The notes beneath the pieces are model-generated. The model had not been told where the DNA came from. It saw only the letters and a program-made list of their open reading frames with translations, and made no database searches. DNA of 64,000 bases from Mesostigma viride. Taxonomy: Eukaryota > Streptophyta > Mesostigmatophyceae > Mesostigmatales > Mesostigmataceae. Of this stretch, positions 54,419 through 63,255 are shown one piece after another; within the stretch, counting starts at the first letter, position 1; the number at the start of each line of letters is the position of its first letter. The translations under genes were made by a program, and so were the position numbers. The stretch spans positions 2,592,534 through 2,656,533 of the forward strand of contig RPFO01000102.1 in the NCBI GenBank assembly GCA_009746045.1, read 5' to 3'.

Positions 54419-56186
54419 CTCCCTACCAGAGTGAGATCGTACGTTATACGCGTTATACGGTCACGGTGGAGTATAATGTATAATACGGTATAATACGGTA
54501 TAATACGGTATTATACGTTTTCGTACGGACACACTCAGAATACTCTGATTTTACACATTTTAAGACACCCACCATCAATCCACATGTTTTTAACACTGTT
54601 TTGGACATAATCCAAGGTTGCCCTACCCTCGGCTATACTCTATACGGTGGATATTGTGGACACGATCGATGTATTGCATGTAATACTGAGAATGTAAACG
54701 TGCGCATGCATAATTGTGTGTATGTGTATATATGTGGCTTTATATTGGTTATGTTTACTTGGGTGCCTTCACTTTGATGCAAGTAATTATATATTTTAAT
54801 ATATATATGTGGCTGTGCATGCACGCAAATACTACAGTAGTATACAATTAATGCATGTAGTATGTTTGCATGGTGCGATGCTATGTGAATATACTGAGCT
54901 GCATGTGACTACAGGTGTGTGACTCGTGGTGTGCATTAATTAATTAATTAACTGAATTAATTAATTAATATTAATTAATCTCGTGTTCCCGTTGGGGAAC
55001 CACGGAGGCTAAACAGGTGGGGATGTGATAAGTAACTCACATATTCTCACCTTCCATACAACAACCTTGTTTTCCAGCAGGCTGAAGAGCATGACAGGCG
55101 TCTATGAGCTCGCCAGCTCCTTGCAACGGTGATGCCGCTCCCAGGCAGCTAGGGTCCTTGACTACGCAATATAGAATGTCTACCGTGTGAAAACCTCCAT
55201 ACAGGAAGCGTAGCAAAGCCAGATAACTGCCCGATCAATTCTGGGTAGCTTTAGGAAGCATGGCATACGCAGCGTAAGGATTAAAACCATTGAAAGCTGC
55301 GGAAAATCTGATAGCACAACTGCAACAAGTGGAGAACAAAATAGCAAGAAAAACCCAGAAACGGCGCAAAAAGTTTCATGCCAGGTTCATTAAGAGCGCA
55401 AACAGACTGGGCGGTGACATGCGGCAAATCAACGTACCACGGCCGGCATTATTTCCTACCCAGGCGCGCAAGAAAAGCCAGCCAGCCATGGATGGATTAA
55501 CCGCGGATCGCGCAGGCCTGAACGAAATCATTTTAGAAATGACAGGAAATGGCCGCAGATCGAAGATGCTTAGGTTATTTTCATGGTGTCCGTTACTAAA
55601 CGGCTCTTGCTGCATCAAAATAACCCACGAATGTCGAGTTCTACCGTCGCAGGCACACATGCTAGATTATTCATCGCGGCCAAATTGACGTTGGATGAGA
55701 CCCCCGTGCAAATCTGTACCAACAAAGGCAGCGAATTTGCAAATAGTGCAGATCTTGCTATGAAACATCATAATAGAACATCACTTTTAACCATCGGCTT
55801 AATTTTTTCGCCTGTCGCCCGCCGGATTAGCCATATTTTAACGGAACGCACGTCGCCATGGCCACCTCCGCACGGTGCGCGCACTGTGCACCACAATGTC
55901 AAAATAAGATCGCGTCGAATTGTGAAAGTTCAGACGGGTCAGTACTTATAGTAGAGATACGAAATCTGTGGCTTCAAATCGTTGCCCTGTCGTTCTGGCA
56001 TCCTAGCCGCGCAAAACGTAAAAAAAACGCGGAAAACACGGCATTATACGGCATTATACGGTATTATACGTCATTATGCGCTAAAACGTATTACGTATGA
56101 AAAATCATACGCTAAAAGCCAGCGTATTACGTATTATACCGTATTATACCGTATTATACGGCGTATGATCTCACACTGCTCCCTAC
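54419..56186. mobile_element. hAT element 1, 8-bp TSD CTCCCTAC
   Basis: Element 54427-56178 (1,752 bp) with ends CAGAGTGAGATCGTACG / CGTATGATCTCACACTG and target duplication CTCCCTAC (54419-54426, 56179-56186). Subterminal regions are dense with TATAATACGG/CGTATTATAC repeats. A TTAATTAA-rich tract at 54943-54978 suggests a LINE 3' fragment inside. No full transposase; a 132-codon frame (55290-55688) has no recognisable motif. Confidence 0.9.
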
Positions 56187-56503
56187 GTCCCCTACACCAC
56201 TCTAAGTACTGACTATCATTCACATTGCGCCACGCAGGCCTGCCGGCTGGCGCAGGTACAAGGTGTACTGACTGCCAATCACAGTTGCGCCACGCCTGGC
56301 GGCTGGCGCATGTAACAAGGTCTAGTGACGTACGTTAGAAGCTACCTAGGCCTGCACTCCGGAACCACACTCAGCCTAGGCACAAAAAGGGCCGGCCGGT
56401 GCAGTACCCTCGTGACAAGCGCTAGTCTTACGCTACCTACGGCAGGTCGGTCCCCTTTGAGCCCGTCCACGCGTCATATATAAAATGAGCGAAGCTCAGC
56501 AAG

Positions 56504-58435
56504 TATGTCAAGGGTGTAGATAACATAGTACCAGATGCACTCTCTCGTCGTGCAGACTACTCCTTTTTCGAGGACCTTGATGTTCTCAATACTACTCTAG
56601 TTCCGACTACTATGGGTGTAACCCCTTATGGTGAACTACCTGATGATGAATCCTATGCCTACCTCTTTCATACAGCTGTTCGCATGCCTGATCTCCTTTC
56701 TCACGTAGGACTCTCTCTCCCGTGTGAGGCCCTTCCCGTGGCCTCGGTGGGGGGGGAGGGGAAAAATAAAATTTCTATACCGCTTAGCCATATAGCGACT
56801 AGGTCAGGAAAGTCTTATGAAAACGTAGTCCCTCTAGGACCTCCCCTTCTCTTTGGCAAGGCGGTAGGAGATCTCTTTAAACCTGTTCTGGATACCTCTG
56901 TAGCGATGCCTACCTCTGATCTTGAACGCCTTATTAGTAGATTAACGGCCACTGAGCCGGAAGCATTAGCTGCCATTGCTGCCCATCCCCAACAATTAGG
57001 CAAGCATCCTTGTAAATTTGTAGGTGGGTTTTTATATGTGCAGGTAGCAGATTCTCCCCCTCAATGGCGCCTGTATGTCCCTCCTATCTGTCGCTCCTCC
57101 TTGCTCTTTGAGTTGCATGACTTAGCTGCTCATCAGGGTGGTAAACGGGTACGGGACTTAGTAGCCCGCTCTTATTACTGGCCTTCCCTTTATAAGGATG
57201 TAGATGAGTATGTTAGAACTTGTCAATCTTGCCAGGAGATGAAACCCAATAACGTAGGACAGATAGCAGAACCTAGGACCTTGCCTGACCCCATCATGCC
57301 GTGGGATTCTATCATGATGGATTTTGTAGGACCTTTTAGAAAGAATGATAGGGGCAATGCCCAAATCCTTGTGTTCATAGATCGTTTTACTCGTATGTGC
57401 CATCTTGTGCCGTGTCCTTTAGAACTCACAGCACGTGATTGCGCACGCCTATACCTCAATAATGTATACAGATATCACGGTTTGAGTAGGCAGTTTATTA
57501 GTGATAAGGATAAGTTGTTTACCTCAGATTTTTGGCAGCAGTTTTTCGCTGCCATCGGTACCAAGGTTACCTATGGAACTGCCTACCACTCTTCCTCCTC
57601 TCATTTAGTAGAGCGTCTTAATAGGGTAGTAGAAGAAGCGCTTAGGCACTATGTTAATGGCTCGGGTAGTGATTGGGAGGATTATTTATGTTTGGTAGAG
57701 TTCTCCCTCAACAATTGTCCCCAAGCTGCGCATGGATATACGCCCTTCTTCTTAGATACTGGTAGACAGCCTCTTACTCCTACCTCTCTCTTAGCTAGTC
57801 CTCTACTACGGGACAAGGATGATGTGTCCCGAGATACTGTAGAAGGTGTACAGTCCTTACTAGATAGAATGAAAACTGCTCATGACCACGCGATCTCAGG
57901 GTACCAAAAAGCTCAGTCTAAGTACCTTGCTAGGTTGCGTGCCTCCTTAGATAGAAGAGCACCTGAGATAGAAATAGGAGATCTAGTATTAGTAGAAGGC
58001 CCCCGTGTTGGCCGTTTTGCTCATAAGTTTGAAGCAGAACTTAAGGTCAAACTTAGGCCCGCCTTCTTAGGACCCTTCCATGTTTTGTCTAGAGTAGGAA
58101 ATTTCCTATATAAAGTCGATATCCCTACCTCTTGGCAGACACATTCGAACACCTTCCATAGGAGCCAGCTAAAACTGTACCACCCTAGTACGTTCGCTGG
58201 TAGAGAGCTAGCGCCTGCCCCTTTAGAGCATAACCCTGACACTGGGGAAGTAGAAGACGAAGTAGAGGGTATCGTGGCCCATAGAGATATCAAAAAGGGC
58301 CGCGGTACCCAGCGCCAGTATAAGGTGAAGTGGATGTATGCTCGTAGTGAGGTAGATAAGGTCTGGTATACGGAAAGTGAGCTAGATGGGTGTAGTCGCC
58401 TGCTGCAGGAGTATAAAACCCTGCACAAGCTCTAG
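56504..58435 (+). CDS. integrase of the Gypsy element with chromodomain-like C-terminus
   Basis: Continues pol after the X insertions: YVKGVDNIVPDALSRRADYS. Zinc module H-x3-H...C-x2-C (HDLAAHQGG ... CQSCQEM); core Asp in MMDFVGPF, Asp in ISDKDKLFTSDFW, Glu in HLVERLNRVVEEALRHY. The HPQT-like stretch is altered to YHSSSSHLVER. The C-terminal GPF/Y-like region (AFLGPFHVLSRVGNFLYKVD) is followed by a chromodomain-like segment (EVEGIVAHRDIKKGRGTQRQ ... VKWMYARSEVDKVWYTESEL), which marks a chromovirus and may steer integration to marked chromatin. Stop at 58433. The frame is intact. Confidence 0.9.
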   Translation, partial: YVKGVDNIVPDALSRRADYSFFEDLDVLNTTLVPTTMGVTPYGELPDDESYAYLFHTAVRMPDLLSHVGLSLPCEALPVASVGGEGKNKISIPLSHIATRSGKSYENVVPLGPPLLFGKAVGDLFKPVLDTSVAMPTSDLERLISRLTATEPEALAAIAAHPQQLGKHPCKFVGGFLYVQVADSPPQWRLYVPPICRSSLLFELHDLAAHQGGKRVRDLVARSYYWPSLYKDVDEYVRTCQSCQEMKPNNVGQIAEPRTLPDPIMPWDSIMMDFVGPFRKNDRGNAQILVFIDRFTRMCHLVPCPLELTARDCARLYLNNVYRYHGLSRQFISDKDKLFTSDFWQQFFAAIGTKVTYGTAYHSSSSHLVERLNRVVEEALRHYVNGSGSDWEDYLCLVEFSLNNCPQAAHGYTPFFLDTGRQPLTPTSLLASPLLRDKDDVSRDTVEGVQSLLDRMKTAHDHAISGYQKAQSKYLARLRASLDRRAPEIEIGDLVLVEGPRVGRFAHKFEAELKVKLRPAFLGPFHVLSRVGNFLYKVDIPTSWQTHSNTFHRSQLKLYHPSTFAGRELAPAPLEHNPDTGEVEDEVEGIVAHRDIKKGRGTQRQYKVKWMYARSEVDKVWYTESELDGCSRLLQEYKTLHKL

Positions 58436-58510
58436 TGTCAGACCTTCTCCTCTCTTACGTTACGTCTGCTGTCGACGGGTGGTTGGTTGTCCCCTCCCTC
58501 CGCAGCCGTC

Positions 58511-60817
58511 ATGTCGGAGCCTACCCCTCAGATGGAGTCCCTGCCGCCTACCCCTGATCCGGAGCTATATTATGAGGTCCTTCCGGGCCGGTGGGTCTCC
58601 AGGTCCAGCTTCCCGGGTGGCCCAATCCATCCTGCCCTTCAGGCGAGTCACGCTGCTTTGGTCCGGGCCGCCCTCTTCGGGGTCTCCTGGTTTGGGCCAG
58701 ACCCCCATGAACCACAGCAGTTGGTCGTTCATGGTTTCGACGACGCGGGACACTGTCTCCTTGAGTGTGGGTCCCGCTGCCCTGCCTTGGGGCAGATAGA
58801 TGCCATCCTTCAGTGTCCTAGGGTTTTCTCATACCTGTCTACCCCTGTGGGCCGCTCTTGCCTCCGGGATGTTTTCCCTTGGCTTCCGGCCGAGGGCGAT
58901 GCTGAGTTAGATGATCACCCTTGTGACCTTCTGCGGGCGGTCGAGTTCATGGAGATTGCGGATCAGTCGGCACATGGAGATCCTTCCCCTGTGGATGCAC
59001 CGGTAGAGTCGCAGTACACGCCGGAGTATTCGGCCTCAGTCGCAGCTTCCTCCTCCTCCAGGTCGGCGCCTTCTCCTGTTCCGTCCTCTCCGCGGTCGAC
59101 CAGGTGCGTGTCGGTGGAGCCGACGCCTACCCCTCCGGGTGTGGATCGAGAGCCTGACCCCCTTGCGGCTACGGTGTCTGCAATGCAGGCCCAGATCCAG
59201 TCCTTAGCCTCGGCATTCGGGGCCTTCATGGCGTCTCAGTCGCCTGCTTTAGTTGCGCCTGGTGCGGCGTCTGTTGCTGCTGCGCCACCTACCCCTTCTG
59301 TTGCCTCGGCGACTACGGCTTCGCCTGCGCCCCCGCGCGCGCCCGCGGTCGCTGTGGTTCCGTCGGCTGTCGCGACTCCTGCTGCCTCTGCGCCTGTGAC
59401 CGCTGTACCTACGCCTGCGCGCGAGTCTCCTGCCCCTGCGATCGCGCCCGCCGTCGCTGCTTCCGAGCCTCCACAAGCTCAGTCGCAGCCGTCGCGGGGC
59501 TTCTTTGGCGATGCTAGCGGGCTTCCCAGGCTTTGGGAGGGTGGTCCCCCGCAGAGGATTCCGGTGCCTGACTGGAGCTTGGATGGTAACCAATCTTATG
59601 CCGGACTGCCTGTTCCTACGGGCCCTATTTTCAACATGTGGCCTGGGGGTGCGCCGGCAACAGAGACCGGCGCGTCGGCTTCGGTGGCGGGTCCGTCGCG
59701 GCCCTCTGTGGCCTCGGGTCCGGCGCGACCTCCTGTTGTACCAGTGCCACCTGCGTCGGTGTCGGCTCCCGCCCCTGCTTCGGCCCCTGCCCCTTCGGCC
59801 TCGCGGTCTTTGGCTGCGGTTGTTCAGTCCACTGTTCAGGACCCTCGCGTCACCCGCGCGGCCGATTCCCTCCGGGAGTTGTCCCAGGGTGATCGGGACA
59901 GGGCCCCTTCCGTGGTGCATGCGACGCCGGAGTCGCGTGACACGCCCGTGCCTGGGTGTGGTATGTCTGCACTCGCCTGCCGTCAGTGTGACCTGCCGCG
60001 CGCCTCCGCCGAGGTGGCCATCACGCCCATGTCCTACGGGTTCTCCCAGGTGTGTCGGGCGCCGCGGGATCGTGGCCTACCTGTCGAGACTGATCGGCCC
60101 CCTTTCGACATGGTTATTTTAGCTGATCCTGTGTTCCAGGGTGAGATCCTGGTTCGGCGCGTTCTGTACCGCTGGGCTAGGCGTCACAACGACTTGGACA
60201 CCTACGGTGGGTTCCAGTGGGCTTACCCTCCGCCTCTGGGCATTATGGCTTCGGATGCCCTTACGGTCGAGTTTCCTGCGGTACCGGGTGCCACGTATAG
60301 CACTGTTCTCCAGCCCATCTTAGAGTGGGATGCCCGTCGTCCAGCGCCCATCCCGGGCCAGGGGCTAGACTCCCGCGGCCACCCTCCTCCTCGGGCCAGC
60401 GACTACCTGGAGACATTCGGGTCGCGCCAGTGTGCTCGTCGGTGGCGCTCCCGAGAGGTTCGTCACATCCGGATGTGGCCGTCCAACGTGGAGCCCCTGG
60501 TGGACCTGTTTTTCCCGACGGGTTTGCGCCCGCGGATCCGGTACCATCGTCTCCTCCTGCGGGCCCTCTGTTTGATCGCGGTAGAGCCTTTCCTTCGCCT
60601 CTTTGCCTGTGGCTTCCTGGACTGGGCCCGTGGCCAGGTCGTTCTTACGCAGCATAGGTATTACTGGGCCTTTCTGGGCCTTTTTCCTGACGGTGTGTGG
60701 GCCGATGTTTTCCTCATTGTAGATAGGCATGACAATGTCGAGGATGTGGCCCACTACCAGGCCTACCTGGATGTCCTGCTGGCCTCCCGTGGTACCTACC
60801 AGACGGATGGCCATTAG
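58511..60817 (+). CDS. extra ORF after integrase in the Gypsy element, unknown function
   Basis: 768 codons plus stop, intact, from ATG 58511 (the frame is open from 58487), 76 bp after the integrase stop and ending about 365 bp before the polypurine tract. N-terminal 150 residues compact (PELYYEVLPGRWVSRSSFPG ... CLLECGSRCPALGQIDAILQ). The middle 300 residues are a Pro/Ala/Ser linker with a short helix (LAATVSAMQAQIQSLASAFG). The C-terminal 260 residues are compact and Trp/Arg-rich (EILVRRVLYRWARRHNDLDT ... HRYYWAFLGLFPDGVWADVF). No signal peptide or clear membrane span, so it does not look like an envelope protein. GC-rich codons contrast with the AT-rich pol. It could be a captured host gene or an element-specific factor. 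Confidence 0.75.
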   Translation: MSEPTPQMESLPPTPDPELYYEVLPGRWVSRSSFPGGPIHPALQASHAALVRAALFGVSWFGPDPHEPQQLVVHGFDDAGHCLLECGSRCPALGQIDAILQCPRVFSYLSTPVGRSCLRDVFPWLPAEGDAELDDHPCDLLRAVEFMEIADQSAHGDPSPVDAPVESQYTPEYSASVAASSSSRSAPSPVPSSPRSTRCVSVEPTPTPPGVDREPDPLAATVSAMQAQIQSLASAFGAFMASQSPALVAPGAASVAAAPPTPSVASATTASPAPPRAPAVAVVPSAVATPAASAPVTAVPTPARESPAPAIAPAVAASEPPQAQSQPSRGFFGDASGLPRLWEGGPPQRIPVPDWSLDGNQSYAGLPVPTGPIFNMWPGGAPATETGASASVAGPSRPSVASGPARPPVVPVPPASVSAPAPASAPAPSASRSLAAVVQSTVQDPRVTRAADSLRELSQGDRDRAPSVVHATPESRDTPVPGCGMSALACRQCDLPRASAEVAITPMSYGFSQVCRAPRDRGLPVETDRPPFDMVILADPVFQGEILVRRVLYRWARRHNDLDTYGGFQWAYPPPLGIMASDALTVEFPAVPGATYSTVLQPILEWDARRPAPIPGQGLDSRGHPPPRASDYLETFGSRQCARRWRSREVRHIRMWPSNVEPLVDLFFPTGLRPRIRYHRLLLRALCLIAVEPFLRLFACGFLDWARGQVVLTQHRYYWAFLGLFPDGVWADVFLIVDRHDNVEDVAHYQAYLDVLLASRGTYQTDGH

Positions 60818-61181
60818 ATAGAGGGCCTTAGGCCCGACCTGAGGGTGTTGTCCCTCCGGTATGTAGAGTCGCCCTCATATTCTGGCCAGTTGGTTGGCTG
60901 TTCTTGGTCCTTGGCGCTGATGTGTTTACTCTGTGTGTGTGTCCTGCCCAGTGCCGTCCCCCCCCGGCCAGGACTCCGTTCCAGGCAGTTAGGGGAACCT
61001 CCCACCAGGCTTGGTGCTGGCTAACCCTACACCACCCGGCGTGGTGGTGGAGACCGAGTGAACTATTGGTGCTTTGTATCTGGGATGGTCTATCGATTGT
61101 GTTGGTGTGTGTTGGGTGCCATTAGGTTTTTCCTACCCCTTCGTTTCCTCCCTGTGCGTAGGGAGAGGGCTCCCTACCTTT

Positions 61182-61194
61182 GTGGGGGGGGAGG
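61182..61194 (+). promoter_or_regulatory. polypurine tract
   Basis: gtggggggggagg, directly before the 3' LTR; primer site for plus-strand DNA. Confidence 0.8.
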
Positions 61195-61768
61195 TGTTAC
61201 GTCGCGTAACAATTCGTGTAGTTACGGACGTAAATTAGGTCTTTTGCCTCGGTTGTCCCTAGGTTTACGTTTAGGCTGACCTACCGGGACATTATTGTCT
61301 TCGTAACAGTACTGTGGTACATTGGGTGCCGTTGGGCGCCGCGCCGCGTACTTTACTAGTGGTCCTGATCCTGTGGTAGAATGTAGTGGACCAGCGTGCA
61401 TCAGTAGATGTAGTGGACCAGCGTGCATCTGTAGGCGAGGGCCATGTCGGCCCGAGCGTGTTGGACCGTTGGTGACCATTTATGCGCGTTCTACCCCTTG
61501 TGTGTGCACTCGGCGTGTGTTAAATGAATTAACACATATAGGCTTGGGTCACGGCAGTGTAGTTGTGTTTCCTTCCTCTATTCCTGGAGTAAACGGGTTT
61601 TGGTAAATGGTTGTATGGCGTATTATAGTAACACATACGTTAATGCATTGAGATCAGCTCCGTCACGTTCGTCTTTCGCCAGAGGTTTGAGTAGAGGAGG
61701 CCTGACCAGTTTAGGTAGTATCAGGCCCATTAGAGGTAGAGGTGGAGGTAGATATCCGCGGCGTAACA
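61195..61768 (+). repeat. 3' LTR of the Gypsy element
   Basis: Matches the 5' LTR apart from a 2-bp indel and a T/C change that I could find by eye. Confidence 0.95.
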
Positions 61769-61773
61769 GAATG

Positions 61774-61945
61774 ATCTGCCCAAGATAGAAGTGTCTGGGG
61801 CTCAAGATCATGAACGTCAGGGGTTGGTAGAACGTACCATGAGAGCCATCAGGGATGTGATAAGAAAAATGCCATCCAGGTTGGCTGACTCTGGTAGCTA
61901 TGCTGACAGGGCATCTTGGGCAGCAGGGGTGACTACCCAGCTAAA
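61774..61945 (+). CDS. integrase of the outer element, middle part
   Basis: Continues directly from 38179 once the Gypsy element is left out: DLPKIEVSGAQDHERQGLVE, then RTMRAIRDVIRKMPSRLADS. GLVER provides the Glu of the D,D-35-E core. It is cut at 61945 by a hAT element. Confidence 0.7.
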
Positions 61946-63255
61946 CAGTGATTGGCCATACGCCGTATTATACGCCGTATTTAGCGTATTATGCGCGATA
62001 CGCAAGCGGCGCGTACGAAAATGGGGTACTTTCATACGCAACGCGTATTTTTGCGCATTTTTGCGTATTTTCGCGTATTTTTGGCATATTTTTGGCTTAA
62101 GAGGTGGGTGAATTTGCTTGCCTAGACTGCGGCGCGCCGACCTGTAGTAGGAACAAATAATTGCGTGATGAGCTAGCTAGTGTATAATGCACTAAAGCTA
62201 AAAGCGCGTTCATTGTGACTTGTGAAGGCGGGAATGTGAAGGCGGGAAGGCTGAAGATTCATCATCCAGAAGGTGATAAGGTGTGCCAGCAACGTCGTGG
62301 TCGTCTGGCACCTCTATCGTAGCATATCGACATTCAGGCATGGCTGACACGAATGAGGAGTCAATGGAACACGATGATGATGTGCGGCCCGATGAAGAAG
62401 AGGCCACATCCGAAACTGTCTGGACATACATTAGCAAAGAGCGCATCCTCAAGAATGGGCAGCAGACAAAAAACTACTACGTGGATGATGGAGTACTCCG
62501 TTACAGGCTGCTGGTCGAGCAGGCGGAGAAGGAAAGCAATACCAGGAAGAGGAAGGCGACTAGTGACGCCAAGAAGCAGGCTGATGTGCGGGCGGCACTT
62601 AAAGGCAGGCTTGCAGACGTTGTAGAAACCGACGCCTCTAACTGGGTGTCCGCTCATGCCAGCAACACCTCGGGGCGCGCTGCTGGGGCGGCTGGGCCAA
62701 GCGGATCATCAAAGGGCCAATCCACCGACGGTAATTTGCCCGCACCTTATGGGCTCAGCAAAGAGCAGCTGGACGAGGAGCTGTGCAAGGCATTCATTTG
62801 CGCCTTTCAATGCCATCGACGCCCTTCAATGTCATCGACACCTCGGGGCAATGTATAGTGCATGCATATCTTGAGTTCTACAAATTCATTATCTATTATC
62901 TTTTCCAGTGAGTTGTGAATTGATACTGGTATTGATACTTAGTTGCATGTTGTCTCGATTTTGAAGAGAAACTATCAAGTTAGACCGTTAGAAACTATGC
63001 TTGTATTTAGGTAGTGATGGCAATGCCAAGGTCATGCTATATATGTCAGGTATAGGCAAAAGGTATGGCAAAAACACCAGCAGACCATGCTTGATTGCTC
63101 AGAATGTTGAAAAACCCTCAAAAGCCTGCCAAAAAAGGGGTTTTCAACAGTTAGCGTACGATCAGCGTATAATACATTATACACCGCGTATTATACATTA
63201 TACACCTGGGGCCGCGTACGACGCGTATCGCGTATGGCCAATCACTGCAGCTAAA
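61938..63255. mobile_element. hAT element 2, 8-bp TSD CAGCTAAA
   Basis: Element 61946-63247 (1,302 bp) with ends CAGTGATTGGCCATACGC / GCGTATGGCCAATCACTG and TSD CAGCTAAA (61938-61945, 63248-63255). CGTATT-type subterminal repeats as in element 1. Leaving it out restores the integrase frame of the outer retroelement. Confidence 0.9.
62341..62858 (+). CDS. ORF inside hAT element 2, unknown
   Basis: 172 codons from ATG 62341 (MADTNEESMEHDDDVRPDEE). Acidic start, a short segment TVWTYISKERILKNGQQTKN YYVDDGV with some likeness to BED-type DNA-binding regions, a Lys/Arg helix, then Gly/Ser-rich. It lacks the zinc ligands and the catalytic core. Probably the decayed or truncated start of a hAT transposase. 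Confidence 0.4.

Larger units (their letters stand above)
44297..56503 (+). mobile_element. insertion X2, second copy, itself carrying nested elements
   Basis: 44297-44485 repeats the first 187 bp of X1. The remainder of the unit is found at 54405-54426 and 56187-56503. Between them lie about 1 kb of unassigned sequence, a CACTA-like element, a piggyBac-like element and a hAT element. X1 has only 27 bp (gtgggtgggtggg-type) where X2 has the unassigned sequence, so X1 may be an internal deletion or X2 may hold a further insertion. Confidence 0.65.
38175..61773 (+). mobile_element. Ty3/Gypsy element, complete, TSD GAATG
   Basis: LTRs 38180-38751 (572 bp) and 61195-61768 (574 bp) begin TGTTACGTCGCG and end GCGGCGTAACA. 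Target duplication GAATG at 38175-38179 and 61769-61773. I noticed only about three differences between the LTRs (a 2-bp indel near 61279 and one T/C near 61666), so insertion is recent. PBS tggtatcggag at 38753 fits initiator tRNA-Met; a purine tract gggggggagg precedes the 3' LTR. Order: HBD-like ORF, gag, PR, RT, RNase H, [nested insertions 43742-56503], integrase with chromodomain-like tail, extra ORF. Confidence 0.95.

Noticed and set aside
58511-60817. Envelope glycoprotein in the Gypsy element
   Set aside because: Position fits, but no signal peptide, membrane anchor or cleavage motif is visible; left as unknown ORF.
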